Assembly (NCBI RefSeq): GCF_000350485.1
Contig: NZ_AORV01000052.1
Location: 1-64,000 of the forward strand
DNA length: 64,000 bases
Direction: 5' to 3'
DNA from: Ruminiclostridium cellobioparum subsp. termitidis CT1112
GTDB lineage: Bacteria > Bacillota > Clostridia > Acetivibrionales > DSM-1351
Below the pieces are notes generated by a model. That model had not been told where the DNA came from. It saw only the letters and a list, made by a program, of their open reading frames with translations, and made no database searches. The first letter of the stretch is position 1; each line of letters opens with the position of its first letter. This document shows, piece after piece, positions 35,583-45,863 of the stretch. The translations under genes were made by a program, and so were the position numbers.

Positions 35583-36548
35583 ATGAACCTTTATCTGGCC
35601 CCGGTTCAGGGAATGACCATAGCAGGCTACAGAAATGCATTTGCAAGGATATTCGGCGGTATTGACGAGTTTTATTCACCGTTTGTTGCCACTGCCGATC
35701 ACAAAAAAATCAGCACTTCACTACTAAAGGATATTCTTCCTGAACATAATGCTGCCCAGGTCAAGGTCATCCCCCAGCTTCTGGGCAACAACGGAGACGA
35801 TTTCAGTATATTTTCCTCGGCCATATATGAAATGGGCTATAAAGAAATAAACTGGAATATCGGCTGTCCCTTTCCCATGGTAACAAACAAAAAAAAGGGT
35901 TCGGGCATCCTGCCTTATCCTGATATGATAGAAAACTTTCTTGATATTGTCTGTGCCCGCAAGCCCTATACTTTGACAGTTAAAATGAGGCTGGGGTTAG
36001 AAAGTTCCGAAGAAGGGCTGCGCGTAATGGAAATTCTCAACCGCTATCCTCTGGGAGGTGTCATCATACATGCCCGCACCGGTATCCAGATGTATACCGG
36101 CAGCGTTGACCCTGATTCCTTTGAGGCTCTTGCCTCGGCCTGCAGACATCAGATAACCTATAACGGCGACATATTCACTTATGATGACTATATACGTGTA
36201 AGTAAACGCTTCCCATATATAAAGAACTTTATGCTGGGCAGAGGTGCGCTGAGTGATCCGTTTCTGCCGGCTCTCATAAAGGGAAAAACCGTTCCTCCCG
36301 CCCATAAAATGAGCATGATAAAGGAATTTCACGATGAAATTTACATGTATTATCAAAACATACTCTCGGGAGACAAACATCTGTGTGACAAGATGAAAGA
36401 GTTCTGGTCGTATATTTCGGTTCACACCGACAGGGACGGCAAGCTTATGAAAAAGATAAAGAAATGTCATACCTCTGCCAATTATCTGCAGGCTGTAAAC
36501 CAAATCCTCTGCTCCCCGGACGGCTGGAGCGGCACTCCTTTGCGATGA
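35583..36548 (+). CDS. tRNA-dihydrouridine synthase family protein
   Basis: A 321-residue FMN enzyme of the Dus family, which reduces uridine to dihydrouridine in the tRNA D-loop. Signatures are LAPVQGMTIAGYRNAF at the start, the catalytic Cys in NWNIGCPFPMVTNKKKGSG, VKMRLGL, IIHARTGIQMY, YNGDIFTYDDY and LGRGALSDPFLPAL. Length is normal. A GAGGAG site precedes ATG. It is one of the few plus-strand genes and appears to be transcribed alone. Confidence 0.92.
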   Translation: MNLYLAPVQGMTIAGYRNAFARIFGGIDEFYSPFVATADHKKISTSLLKDILPEHNAAQVKVIPQLLGNNGDDFSIFSSAIYEMGYKEINWNIGCPFPMVTNKKKGSGILPYPDMIENFLDIVCARKPYTLTVKMRLGLESSEEGLRVMEILNRYPLGGVIIHARTGIQMYTGSVDPDSFEALASACRHQITYNGDIFTYDDYIRVSKRFPYIKNFMLGRGALSDPFLPALIKGKTVPPAHKMSMIKEFHDEIYMYYQNILSGDKHLCDKMKEFWSYISVHTDRDGKLMKKIKKCHTSANYLQAVNQILCSPDGWSGTPLR

Positions 36549-36556
36549 TGCCTATA

Positions 36557-36599
36557 AGCCATGCCCGGATCTGATTTTTCCTTCTGATCGGGCATGGCT
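36557..36599. terminator. Hairpin between convergent genes
   Basis: An 11-bp perfect stem (AGCCATGCCCG at 36557-36567 with 36589-36599) lies 8 bases after the Dus stop and before the aminopeptidase stop. There is no clear T-run on either side, so its terminator role rests on location. Confidence 0.5.
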
Positions 36600-36620
36600 G
36601 ACTGCTGCCAAATTTCTTAT

Positions 36621-37847
36621 TTAAAAGGCAAAGTTGCCCGAGCGGAAGACCGGTATCTCTTCGCCCGAGGATTTTATTCCGGTAATCTCCAGATCGGCTG
36701 TCCCTACCATAAAATCCACGTGCTCAAGAGAGTCATTCACTCCCCGCTCCTCCAAATCCTTCTCATTCAGTTCCGGAGCATCTTTGAAGCAGGGATATGC
36801 CTTCCCTATGGCCAGGTGGCAGGAGGCGTTTTCATCAAAAAGTGTATTGTAAAATAAGATTTTGGAATTTGATATGGGTGAATCATAGGGAACCAGAGCC
36901 ACCTCACCCAGATAATGTGAGCCTTCATCGGTTTCAATGAGATGTTTAAGGGCCTCATATCCTTTTTTTGCAGAGAAATCCACTATCTTCCCATTCTCAA
37001 AGCTGAGGGAGAAGTCCTCAATTAGGCTTCCGTTATAGTTCAGAGGCATTGAACTCACAACCACACCGTTGACCCCGGTCTTTACAGGCAGTGTAAAAAC
37101 CTCTTCGGTGGGCATGTTGGGAATGAAAACCTGACCTTCGGGAGTATTCTCCGAACCCGCCATCCATGCATGATTTTTGGGAAGCTCAATCTTTAAAGCA
37201 GTTCCAAGAGAATTTTTATAAACAAGGTATTTAAAATTATTGGAATTTAAAAATTCCAGACTTCTGCTGAGCTTCAGCTTGTGTTCCTCCCATGCTGCAA
37301 CGGGATCTGCCACATCTGCCCGAACCGAAGCCAGTATGGCACCCCAGAGCTTTTCCACCGCCTCTTTTCCCGGTACTCCCGGGAAAACCTTTTTGGCCCA
37401 TTCAATTGTCGGAACCGATATGACGCACCAGGGGTTCTTACTGCTCATCAATCTGTTGGAATATTCCTTAAGAGCGGTACTTTTAGCTTTATTTGCCCTG
37501 GCAATGCGTTCTGAATCCACATCCTTCATAAGCTCGGGGTCGGAAGCCGAAATGCTTAAAAACGCAGCTCCCTCCCGGGCATAGGACATGTATAGCTCTT
37601 TATTCCACTCAGGGAATTGTTCAAGTGCCTTATCAGGAGCATTCACCAACCGGATTTTTGTAAAAAGCTCATCCCTCCAATTGATCACTACATCCCCGGC
37701 ACCGGCAGCATAGGCTGTCCTGGCAATTAATCTTGTAAAATCGGCACACTCTATGGGTGAATTGATGAATAATACCTGATTCTTTTGAATGTTTATACCG
37801 GCTTTTACCACCAGCTGTGCATATTTTTCTATCATTCCATAATCCAT
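36621..37847 (-). CDS. M29 family aminopeptidase
   Basis: A 408-residue metallopeptidase of the AmpS/thermophilic aminopeptidase family. It removes N-terminal residues from peptides in the cytoplasm with two metal ions. Candidate ligands are in NMPTEEVFTLPV, EGSHYLGEVALV, LFDENASCHLAIG and HVDFMVGTADLEI. The length is normal and the sequence appears complete. It converges on the Dus gene. Confidence 0.92.
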   Translation of the reverse strand: MDYGMIEKYAQLVVKAGINIQKNQVLFINSPIECADFTRLIARTAYAAGAGDVVINWRDELFTKIRLVNAPDKALEQFPEWNKELYMSYAREGAAFLSISASDPELMKDVDSERIARANKAKSTALKEYSNRLMSSKNPWCVISVPTIEWAKKVFPGVPGKEAVEKLWGAILASVRADVADPVAAWEEHKLKLSRSLEFLNSNNFKYLVYKNSLGTALKIELPKNHAWMAGSENTPEGQVFIPNMPTEEVFTLPVKTGVNGVVVSSMPLNYNGSLIEDFSLSFENGKIVDFSAKKGYEALKHLIETDEGSHYLGEVALVPYDSPISNSKILFYNTLFDENASCHLAIGKAYPCFKDAPELNEKDLEERGVNDSLEHVDFMVGTADLEITGIKSSGEEIPVFRSGNFAF

Positions 37848-37949
37848 TTTTGATTAATCCCTTTCCATATTTCTATATTTATCTATTGAAATTTTATCAT
37901 AAATTATGTATGGCAGAGATAATTTTTTCGAATAACTTCTGAATAAAGA

Positions 37950-37991
37950 GAAAGCGCCGCAAAACTAAAACAATCATTTTGCGGCACTTTC
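37950..37991 (-). terminator. Terminator of the CE7 esterase gene
   Basis: Arms 37950-37964 and 37977-37991 form 15 pairs with one G-T (GAAAGYGCCGCAAAA). It follows the esterase stop by about 28 bases on the minus strand and runs into CTTTATT. Confidence 0.7.
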
Positions 37992-38019
37992 GTGTATAAT
38001 TCGTATAAAACTCAAGTAT

Positions 38020-38985
38020 TTATTTTTTCAGCTCCATCAGGAACCGGAAGCTGCGGTCGTTCTGATCGGGCAGCGTCTCATGCCCGTAGTCCGGGAAAAT
38101 CACCGCTTCCTTTTTTGAATTTATTTTGTTAAATGCGGCAAATTGGGTTGACGGAGGACAAATATTGTCCATCAATGTAATAGCCATCAGCACTTCACCC
38201 TTTATACGCGGCACAAGGTTCTGAATATCTATATAACCAAGCTTTTCAAAAATTTCGTTTTCTCTGGTATGAAGCGGGTCAAAAAAACGGAAATGTGTCC
38301 GCAGCTCCTCATAGGCATCCTTTGCCAGATCTATGTCCCACACCCGTTTGTAGTCACTCAGAAAGGGATACATCACAGCGCTTCTGCTGATGCGTGGTTC
38401 CAGGGCTGCACAGGCAAGAGAAAGCCCTCCTCCCTGAGAAACACCATATGTACCGACCCTTGTTTCATCAACCTGCTCCATTTCCATAAGGATTTTTGCA
38501 AGCTGGGCCGTATCCAGAAAAATATTGCGCATCAGCATATTGTCAGGCTCTCCGTCAATACCCCTGATGAAATGTCCGCGCATGGTATTTCCCCTGACTC
38601 CTCCCGTATCCTCCGATCTGCCTCCCTGTCCGCGGCAGTCAAGAGCTGCCACCACAAATCCCGCAGCGGCAAAGGGCAGCTTGTCGAACCAGTCGCCCGA
38701 ATGTCCGGTATATCCATGGAAATTCAGTACCGCAGGGCACTTGCCCTGTACATTTTTGGGAATCAGTAATTTTGCATAAACCCTTGCATTCTTAACACCT
38801 GTAAAATATAAATGGTAACAGTCTGCATATGGAGATTTAAATTCAGCCGGAACAAGCTCCACATTGCTGTCGGTTCGGTGCATCTCCTCCACTGCCCTGC
38901 TCCAGTATTCGTCAAAGTCCCTGGGCCTGGGCGTACTCCCCTGATAGCTCCGGAGCTCCTCCAGCGGCATATCCAGCATTGGCAT
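38020..38985 (-). CDS. CE7 acetyl xylan esterase / cephalosporin-C deacetylase
   Basis: A 321-residue alpha/beta hydrolase of carbohydrate esterase family 7. Family motifs are the RGQ (ALDCRGQGGRSED), the nucleophile GxSQG (GTYGVSQGGGLSLA) and the HE of the triad (FPDYGHETLPD). These enzymes remove acetyl groups from xylo-oligosaccharides inside the cell. There is no signal peptide. The neighbouring GH3 gene and the dockerin xylanase elsewhere in the window fit a role in xylan use. Confidence 0.93.
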   Translation of the reverse strand: MPMLDMPLEELRSYQGSTPRPRDFDEYWSRAVEEMHRTDSNVELVPAEFKSPYADCYHLYFTGVKNARVYAKLLIPKNVQGKCPAVLNFHGYTGHSGDWFDKLPFAAAGFVVAALDCRGQGGRSEDTGGVRGNTMRGHFIRGIDGEPDNMLMRNIFLDTAQLAKILMEMEQVDETRVGTYGVSQGGGLSLACAALEPRISRSAVMYPFLSDYKRVWDIDLAKDAYEELRTHFRFFDPLHTRENEIFEKLGYIDIQNLVPRIKGEVLMAITLMDNICPPSTQFAAFNKINSKKEAVIFPDYGHETLPDQNDRSFRFLMELKK

Positions 38986-39109
38986 AAAAAAAGCCTCCTT
39001 TGATACTTAAATTTGGATTATTAATATATAATTTAGGCTTTTATAACTTTACCATATTTTGATTCCATATTCAAAGCTTTGTTTCCTATGGTTTTAAACC
39101 TTTTACCTT

Positions 39110-39730
39110 TCACTCCTCCCTGTTTCTTCCGTACCTGAGCGGAATGGCAACCTTCCGGTTGAATACCGCAATGACAGGTCCCATGAAAAAAGCAGTTATA
39201 AGCGTCCCTATTCCCACAGTTGCACCAAATAAGTATCCGCATACGGTGCAGATGAAATCTGAACCGATTCTGCAGAACTGAAACCTGGCAACCTTCTTTT
39301 CGGACAGGATAAGCGCCACCGCGTCATAAGTCGAAACTCCAAGGTCGCCTGTAAAGTATAAGGAAGAACCAAAACACATGATCACTACAGCGATAATTAA
39401 AAACAACAGCTTGATTCCCAATGACGGATTGGGCATCCATGAATCAAATAACCAGGATGAAAACTGTACCACATATCCCAATAAAAAAATATTTATAAAG
39501 GTCCCAAGACCGATTTTACGCCGGTCCACAAAAAATATAACAATTAACATAAGTAAATTCAAAATTGAATAAAAAGTCCCATAACCCAGCGGCATATGCA
39601 TTGAAATACCGTGCGCAAGTACCTGGAACGGATCCATCCCAAAAGCTGAAAAATTGAACATTCCCACACTAAAGCCCGCTGTCAGCACACCGAACACGGT
39701 CATTACAACTCTTCTGTATTTCTCACTCAT
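39110..39730 (-). CDS. YczE/YitT-like multi-pass membrane protein
   Basis: A 206-residue membrane protein with five or six helices. The first helix pattern GVLTAGFSVGMFNFSAFGMDPFQVL and the later LYFTGDLGVSTYDAVALILS are typical of the YczE/YitT family. The role of this family is not settled. It starts about 240 bases after the GH3 gene on the same strand. No transport motif is visible that would show a substrate. Confidence 0.8.
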   Translation of the reverse strand: MSEKYRRVVMTVFGVLTAGFSVGMFNFSAFGMDPFQVLAHGISMHMPLGYGTFYSILNLLMLIVIFFVDRRKIGLGTFINIFLLGYVVQFSSWLFDSWMPNPSLGIKLLFLIIAVVIMCFGSSLYFTGDLGVSTYDAVALILSEKKVARFQFCRIGSDFICTVCGYLFGATVGIGTLITAFFMGPVIAVFNRKVAIPLRYGRNREE

Positions 39731-39974
39731 TTACATTTCTCCCCGTTTTAACTCCGAATCATTACTTTATATAAATCCAATTCCAATACATATTATATTT
39801 GATCATATCTGCTGGAATTACATCTATGCAATATCTTGCACCGGTTTGCTGTTTCATGGGCTCACGGCCATAACAATTATAAACAAAAATGCGGCCGAAT
39901 ACAACCTTCTCTTTTACCAGGCCAAATCACTGCGTATTGCCGCAGCAAGCTGATTTGCCATTAGTTCATGTGGT

Positions 39975-42044
39975 TTAAAGCTTGACAGTCCCCCTTACCA
40001 GATCTTCATCACAGGAGCTTGTTCCGATGTACAATTCGTATTCCATGTGTTCAAGTTCCATTTGATTTGTTTTTTCATTGAAGTAGCACAGCTTTTCTAC
40101 AGGGCAGGAAATACTTACATGCCTTTCCTCGCCCGGCTTCAGCGTCACTCTGGCAAACCCTCTGAGAACCTTTGCCGGCCTGTCTACGGAGGAATTCCTG
40201 AAACCCGCATACAGCTGGACAACCTCTGTTCCTTCCAGATTTCCGGCATTCTTCAGCCTGCAGGAAGCGGACACCTTATTGCCTTCGGCCCCAAAAGAGG
40301 CATCCGATACGCTGAAAGTGGTATAGGACATTCCAAAGCCGTATGGCAGGAGCGGTTTGACACCCTCTTTCTCAAGCTTTGTATAGCCGTGATAATAGTC
40401 ATAATATTGGGAGGTGGTATCCCACTCAACCTTTGGCAGGTCACTTTCCTTATAAGGAAGAACAAAGGGGAGCTTTCCGCTTGGATTGACATCGCCGAAC
40501 AAGATTTCAGCTATAGCCCTTCCCCCTTCCATTCCCGGGTAATATGCCATAAGTATTGAGCTGACACAGTCCTTCCACTCCGTTATCATTATCATGTTTC
40601 CGCCGAACAATACTGCGGCCGAATTACTGTTTACCGGTCCTACAGCCTTTATCAGGTCAATCTCGTTCGGGTGGAGTCCCAGTGAAAATCTGCGGTCTCC
40701 TCCCATTGTGCCCGTATAGCCTTCAGCTTCATCCTCTGAAACAAATTCCCCTTCATCGTTATGGTCGTAACCTACCACAAATACTACCGCATCTGCTTCC
40801 CCGGCAAGCGCTTTAGCCCTTTCGAGGTCATCTCCCCTGTCATAGGCAATCTGTGTTTCGGGCGAAACCATTTGCAGACCCTGAACGGGTGAAATTACAT
40901 ATGGGGGACGTACCCAGCTTGAGCCGTGGTCTCCTATAGGCTCCAGTTCGCCCAGTGCTCCCAGTACCAACAAATTCTTCACCTGCTTTTTATTGAACGG
41001 AAGAACATTGTCTTTGTTCTGGAGCAGCGTTATTCCCTTTCTCGCACTTTCCAGAGCAAGTGAAATATGCTCCCTGCATGCCAGCACCGACTGGTCTGCA
41101 GCTGTTTCATGCCGGCTGGTAAATGCCAGCAGGGTGCGGATTATACGCAATGCCGCATCGTTTATCCTCTCTTCGGGTACCAGGCCATCCTTTACTGCCT
41201 TGACAAGTTTATCCCCAAAGTACATGGTATGTGCCATTTCAATGTCCTGACCGCCATTTGCCGCCTCAACGGTATCCTTTACACCCCAGTAAAAGTCACT
41301 CATGACAAAACCGTCAAAACCCCATTCATCCTTCAGTACTTCGTTGAGAAGATAATTGTGATGGCCGCACTGGGTACCCTTGTACAGGTTGTAGGAACTC
41401 ATTACACTGGCGGCTCCGGCGTCAATGCAATCCTTGAAGTGGGCAAGGTAAACCTCCCGTTCGCTTCTCCTGTCACACTCCACACTTACCTTGAAGCGGG
41501 AATTTTCCATCTGGTTAAAGGCATAGTGCTTGATACAGGCTATTACATCCTCTTCCTGCACGCCGCGAACCAGTGCCGAACCCATCTGTCCCAGATGGAA
41601 GGACTCTTCCCCATAAGTTTCCTGACTTCTGCCCCAACCCGGATTGTAGGGCAGGTTTATACAAACCCCTCCGAAAAGATTACCTCCAAAAGCCCGGATT
41701 TCCTTTCCTATGGCATGCCCTACCCTCTCTTCCAGTTCGGTGTCGAAGCTTGCACCCCTTAACATGGATACAGGGAAACAGGTGGTTTTACCATTGCCGC
41801 ATACCACACCTCTGGGTCCGTCGCAAAACAGCATGGGCGGAAGCTCCTCACGCTCAATACCCCCTGCCGGATACGGAAAATAATTATAGTGCAGATTATC
41901 CGGATCTTTTTGTATGTTGGCCAATTCATCCTGCAGCTTTATCTGCCCGCTCATCAGCCAGACCTTTTCTTCCAGAGTCAAGCCTGACAGAATTGTCCGG
42001 GCTTTTTCAGTGAATCCTAAACGGTACTCCTTGTTACACTTCAT
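39975..42044 (-). CDS. GH3 beta-glycosidase (beta-glucosidase/beta-xylosidase)
   Basis: A 689-residue cytoplasmic enzyme without a signal peptide. The order is the GH3 N-terminal barrel, an alpha/beta sandwich and a C-terminal fibronectin type III-like domain (SCRLKNAGNLEGTEVVQLY). The nucleophile Asp is in GFDGFVMSDFYWGVKDT (about residue 250); a conserved KHYAFNQMENSR precedes it. It should remove beta-linked glucose or xylose from the non-reducing end of imported oligosaccharides. A divergent AraC gene lies 170 bases upstream and probably controls it. Confidence 0.93.
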   Translation of the reverse strand: MKCNKEYRLGFTEKARTILSGLTLEEKVWLMSGQIKLQDELANIQKDPDNLHYNYFPYPAGGIEREELPPMLFCDGPRGVVCGNGKTTCFPVSMLRGASFDTELEERVGHAIGKEIRAFGGNLFGGVCINLPYNPGWGRSQETYGEESFHLGQMGSALVRGVQEEDVIACIKHYAFNQMENSRFKVSVECDRRSEREVYLAHFKDCIDAGAASVMSSYNLYKGTQCGHHNYLLNEVLKDEWGFDGFVMSDFYWGVKDTVEAANGGQDIEMAHTMYFGDKLVKAVKDGLVPEERINDAALRIIRTLLAFTSRHETAADQSVLACREHISLALESARKGITLLQNKDNVLPFNKKQVKNLLVLGALGELEPIGDHGSSWVRPPYVISPVQGLQMVSPETQIAYDRGDDLERAKALAGEADAVVFVVGYDHNDEGEFVSEDEAEGYTGTMGGDRRFSLGLHPNEIDLIKAVGPVNSNSAAVLFGGNMIMITEWKDCVSSILMAYYPGMEGGRAIAEILFGDVNPSGKLPFVLPYKESDLPKVEWDTTSQYYDYYHGYTKLEKEGVKPLLPYGFGMSYTTFSVSDASFGAEGNKVSASCRLKNAGNLEGTEVVQLYAGFRNSSVDRPAKVLRGFARVTLKPGEERHVSISCPVEKLCYFNEKTNQMELEHMEYELYIGTSSCDEDLVRGTVKL

Positions 42045-42214
42045 CTGGTATCCTCCTTAAAAAAATCATTGATATAATTAATATAGCTTCAATTTCATAA
42101 ACTATCTCGCAATATATTAACATGATATGGACATACATTGCTGTGCAATGGTATATTTAAAATACAGCAGACAAAGTAAATGGGCCTTTAAAAGCCATTC
42201 AACGGAGGTAATTC

Positions 42215-43012
42215 ATGTACCCCTATTATGAGACGATAAGTACCAGGGAACCTGATGGTTTCACCATAATATTTGAAGAAAACTTTACTTTTCCCGCCCA
42301 TCTTCATTCCCACATGGAGTTTGTATACATTCTTGAAGGTGAAGTGACGGTCTGGGTAAACGACATCAGAAAGGACCTGGAAAAAGGTGATATAGCCGTA
42401 TGCTTTCCCAATGATATCCACAGCTATAACAGCAGTGCCCCGTCAAAATTAATGATTCTTATTTTCTCTCCGGATATTATAAGGGGATATTTGAGCGAAC
42501 GGACCGGCAAGACTCTGGAGTACCCCTTTTTTGAAAAAGGTTCCTTCGGTGACGACATTAATATCCTGCTCGACATGATTGTTGCAGAAAATTCAGGCAA
42601 TAGAAATGAATATGTTGTAAAAGGCCTGCTATATACCATTTTCGGCAAGCTGGACAGGATTTTTGTATTTAAGGACGGCAGGCAGCTGCATGACACAACA
42701 ATCCAAAAATTATTAAGATACATTGGCAGCCATTTCAACGAAAATATTACACTTGACAGTATTGCAAAAGACCTGGGTTTCAGTAAGTTTCACATATCCC
42801 GCCTGTTTAACAGCAAGATCGGAGAACAGTTTAATGATTATGTAAATAAACTTCGTGTCAACATGGCCCAGAGCCTGTTAACCGGAACAGATTCCAGCAT
42901 TTCCAACATAGCCCTGGAATGCGGTTTTGAAAGTATCAGAAATTTCAACAGGGTATTTAAGGCATACAGCAGCATGACCCCTAAAGAATTCCGAAGCAGC
43001 AGGAAAAGGTAG
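42215..43012 (+). CDS. AraC family regulator with cupin domain, divergent from GH3
   Basis: A 265-residue regulator. The N-terminal cupin has FPAHLHSHMEFVYILEGEVTVWV. The C-terminal AraC domain has two helix-turn-helix motifs (NITLDSIARDLGF-type, here ITLDSIAKDLGFSKFHISRLF, shown in two parts: ITLDSIAKDLGF and SKFHISRLF; and SISNIALECGFESIRNFNRVF, likewise SISNIALECGF and ESIRNFNRVF). ATG at 42215 follows ACGGAGGT. Its stop is two bases from the chemotaxis receptor stop. Divergence from the GH3 gene suggests local control by a plant sugar. Confidence 0.9.
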   Translation: MYPYYETISTREPDGFTIIFEENFTFPAHLHSHMEFVYILEGEVTVWVNDIRKDLEKGDIAVCFPNDIHSYNSSAPSKLMILIFSPDIIRGYLSERTGKTLEYPFFEKGSFGDDINILLDMIVAENSGNRNEYVVKGLLYTIFGKLDRIFVFKDGRQLHDTTIQKLLRYIGSHFNENITLDSIAKDLGFSKFHISRLFNSKIGEQFNDYVNKLRVNMAQSLLTGTDSSISNIALECGFESIRNFNRVFKAYSSMTPKEFRSSRKR

Positions 43013-43014
43013 CT

Positions 43015-44496
43015 TTACTTTTGTCCGGCAAGTTTTCTCATGTCGGCACTCAATTTCTCAATATTTTTTATTATATTTACCATTTCACCTATTTTCATAT
43101 TCTGTTCATCCATAGTTCCGGTGATCTCTTCAGTGGTTGCAGAATGCTCCTGCATTATTGCCGCATTATTTTCGAGATGCAAATCTATTTCACTGAATAA
43201 ACCGGCAATTTCATTTACAGATTCAAATTCAGACTGTATGTAATTCTGCATCCTTCCAAAAGACTCCACCATATTATCAATACTATGGTTAAGTTTTTCC
43301 ACTGCAGTGCTTCCTTCAATTACAGATGCATTTCCCATACGTGCCGTTTCCACTGCAACACTCGCTTTCTTTTGCAAAGCCGTTACAATTTGACCTATTT
43401 CATTGGCGGTTTTATTGCTTTCATCCGAAAGTTTGCGTATTTCATCAGCCACAACGGCAAATCCCTTACCTGCCTCTCCCGCCCTGGCGGCTTCGATTGC
43501 AGCATTTAACGCCAGCAGATTTGTCTGTTCTGCAATTCCTGTGATTGAAGAAAGGAAATTGCGTATGTGCTCCATGCTCTCTCCCAGTTCACTGACTGTT
43601 TGCAGCCCCTGCTCCACCGCCGAATTAATTGTTCCCATGCGCTCCTTCATATCGGCAATTTCTCTGCCGTTTTCCTGTGCAATGCCGTCAACTTCCCTGG
43701 ATATGGTTTCAATGGCTTTGGACTGCTCATACATGTATTTAAGTTTATCACGGGATTGCTTCATCATAATGGAAATTGACGTAACAGCATTGGCTTCCTC
43801 CTCGGTGCCTTTGGCCATTTCATGCATGCCCTTCGTCACAGCCTCACTGCTCTGTAATGCAAGCTCTGTATAACCTGTAAAGTTTGAAAGGTTTTCATTC
43901 AGGGTAACCGCTGTCTGCTCAACCATATCAAAAGTCTTCTTCAGTTCTTCATAAAAAGTCATGGCTTTTTCCTCGTTTTTGGAAGCCGATTTCAGATAGT
44001 CATTCCCCCATTTTGTAAGAAAATACAGGACAATCATACCTATATTTATCATGCCCAGCTGAATAATTGCTTCCTTTGCCGGAATTGTACCTCCCATCAG
44101 GGGACTGTTAAAAGCAAAATTACATGTAACAACCATAATATCAAGTATTACAATATATATCATCAGTGTCATCCTGTTAAAATATAGTGCCGCCATACAA
44201 CAGGTGACCATGTAGACAATAAAAATCCTCAGAGAACCGCCTTCTATAATTGTCAGAATGGTTACCGCCACAGCCGGACACAGTGGAATGATTATTGCTG
44301 CCACCCTGGTATGCACTCTGAATAGGTGGACGGCAGAAGCAACCACACCTGCACCTGCCGTTGCGGCAAACACAAGCAGCCCTCTGTCTGTTCCTGTTAA
44401 TGCAAAGGCCTGAGCTGTCAATAGAAGAGTAAATATCCATATTAAATAAATGTTGAATCTGCTAACCCGCCGTATATCCATCTGTAAATCCTCCAT
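43015..44496 (-). CDS. Methyl-accepting chemotaxis protein with membrane-embedded sensor
   Basis: A 493-residue receptor. The N-terminal 170 residues form about six membrane helices with almost no extracellular domain, so it probably senses a membrane-related or intracellular signal. The C-terminal part is the cytoplasmic coiled-coil hairpin with the CheA/CheW contact tip [20 protein letters not shown] and [16 protein letters not shown]. Glu/Gln-rich methylation regions flank the tip. It is an orphan receptor: no che genes are nearby. Confidence 0.9.
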   Translation of the reverse strand: MEDLQMDIRRVSRFNIYLIWIFTLLLTAQAFALTGTDRGLLVFAATAGAGVVASAVHLFRVHTRVAAIIIPLCPAVAVTILTIIEGGSLRIFIVYMVTCCMAALYFNRMTLMIYIVILDIMVVTCNFAFNSPLMGGTIPAKEAIIQLGMINIGMIVLYFLTKWGNDYLKSASKNEEKAMTFYEELKKTFDMVEQTAVTLNENLSNFTGYTELALQSSEAVTKGMHEMAKGTEEEANAVTSISIMMKQSRDKLKYMYEQSKAIETISREVDGIAQENGREIADMKERMGTINSAVEQGLQTVSELGESMEHIRNFLSSITGIAEQTNLLALNAAIEAARAGEAGKGFAVVADEIRKLSDESNKTANEIGQIVTALQKKASVAVETARMGNASVIEGSTAVEKLNHSIDNMVESFGRMQNYIQSEFESVNEIAGLFSEIDLHLENNAAIMQEHSATTEEITGTMDEQNMKIGEMVNIIKNIEKLSADMRKLAGQK

Positions 44497-44598
44497 AGTT
44501 TTGACTTCCCTTTACAATAAATCGGCATTTTTAAGTTCTGTTTTAATAATCGTATTTTATTGATTTTATATTGCAATTAATTTCATGTTAACAGTATG

Positions 44599-45516
44599 TT
44601 ATTTCAGCAATGCATCCACGTGCAGCTTCAGTCCTTTCCTGACAGAGGTCCCGGGCATTTTTGCCCCTGCGGCCTTCAATTCTGAAAGGTCATATATTCT
44701 GTGACATACCGAAGGCACTGCCTCCGGGTGGGAAGGTAAAAAATCCTCAATAGGGATATCCTCAATTTTAATATCAACCTTTAAAATATCGGCAATAATC
44801 TGATAATATTTTCTGCACTCTATTACCTCCGGGCCGCCCACGCAAAAAATCCGGTTGCGGGCTTTTTGATTCCCAAGCAGGTCCAGCATCAGCTCGCACA
44901 GGTCAGTCACATATACCGGGTGCAGAAGGAAATGTCCTCCCCCGACCAGGGATATTGGTTCATGGGCCATAAGCCTTTTAATCAGTTGGGGATCACGCTG
45001 GTGCAGAGGCAGGCAGCCAAGCTGTGAACCAGGCCCGAATATATGCCCCGGCCTGAGTATGGTCCAGGACATTCCACCTGTATCGGCATTTAAAAGCTCC
45101 AGCTCACAGAGACGTTTGTTTCCCGCATAGCCATCCGCAACCCAGTTTTCACATTCCTCTGCCTGGGGGAACTTTCTTGCCGCCGGTTCATATACTATAT
45201 CGGTAGAAATGACCAGAAGCTGCTTTGTTCTGTCCCTGAACACCTCCACATCCTGTCTGGCAGCTTCGGCATTCATGCATATGCAGTCCAGGACAGCGTC
45301 CCAGCTGATACCGGCATCCTCAATCACCTTTTTGAAGGCCCGGCAGTCGGAACGGTCGGCCTGCAGGGAAATGGCCCCGGCCGGTACAGGTTTGCTGCCT
45401 CTGGTCAACACCCATACTTCATGCCCGTATTCCAGTGCTTTTTGGACAAGATGGCCGCTTACAAAACCACTGCCGCCCAGGATAAGTAATTTCAATTTAT
45501 TATTTTTAGATAACAC
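44599..45516 (-). CDS. NAD-dependent epimerase/dehydratase family protein
   Basis: A 305-residue extended short-chain dehydrogenase. The NAD motif is LLILGGSGFVSGHLVQKA, and the catalytic Tyr/Lys pair is in DGYAGNKRLCE. It likely acts on a nucleotide sugar or binds one as a regulator; the substrate is not clear. It resembles the atypical NAD-dependent epimerases common in Clostridia. It is transcribed alone after the chemotaxis receptor gene. Confidence 0.82.
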   Translation of the reverse strand: MLSKNNKLKLLILGGSGFVSGHLVQKALEYGHEVWVLTRGSKPVPAGAISLQADRSDCRAFKKVIEDAGISWDAVLDCICMNAEAARQDVEVFRDRTKQLLVISTDIVYEPAARKFPQAEECENWVADGYAGNKRLCELELLNADTGGMSWTILRPGHIFGPGSQLGCLPLHQRDPQLIKRLMAHEPISLVGGGHFLLHPVYVTDLCELMLDLLGNQKARNRIFCVGGPEVIECRKYYQIIADILKVDIKIEDIPIEDFLPSHPEAVPSVCHRIYDLSELKAAGAKMPGTSVRKGLKLHVDALLK

Positions 45517-45724
45517 AGAACCACTCCCATATTTATTATCGACATAACATTATTATAGCACCTAACAGATTTATGGCATTCTTAAAAGTGTTAAAATACC
45601 TACCAATTAATATATTTATACCTAATCAGAACAAGCATGGACTTCATTTTGCCCGGTTAAATATTTGGGCCAACTCACTTATAATATTTAGACTCATATT
45701 TCTTTACCTGTGTAATTTTTTATA

Positions 45725-45826
45725 TCAGCTGGTAACGTGAGGACAACTTCATGAAACAGGATGCATGGTTAAAAACAATTTTCGTAATTGTTTTTGGTGC
45801 GCCTGTTTCATGAAGTTACCAGACTG
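45725..45826. repeat. Palindromic repeat, copy 2 (about 100 bp)
   Basis: This lies in the 347-base gap between the epimerase start and the hypA stop. The arms (CTGGTAACGTGAGGACAACTTC and GAAGTTACCAG ends) fold back through ATGAAACAGG/CCTGTTTCAT and AAAAACAATT/AATTGTTTTT. The core shares AGGACAACTTCATGAAA and GGTTAAAAACAATT with copy 1 at 17969-18220, but the branched centre of copy 1 is absent. The adjoining TTACCTGTGTAATTTTT (45706-45721) matches the reverse complement of sequence beside copy 1. Confidence 0.75.
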
Positions 45827-45863
45827 AAAACTAATATTCAAATTACAGCAAATCGGGTATAGA

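Noticed and set aside
41067-41762. A 231-codon open frame on the plus strand
   Set aside because: It is antisense to the GH3 catalytic domain and has no ribosome binding site or recognisable domain.
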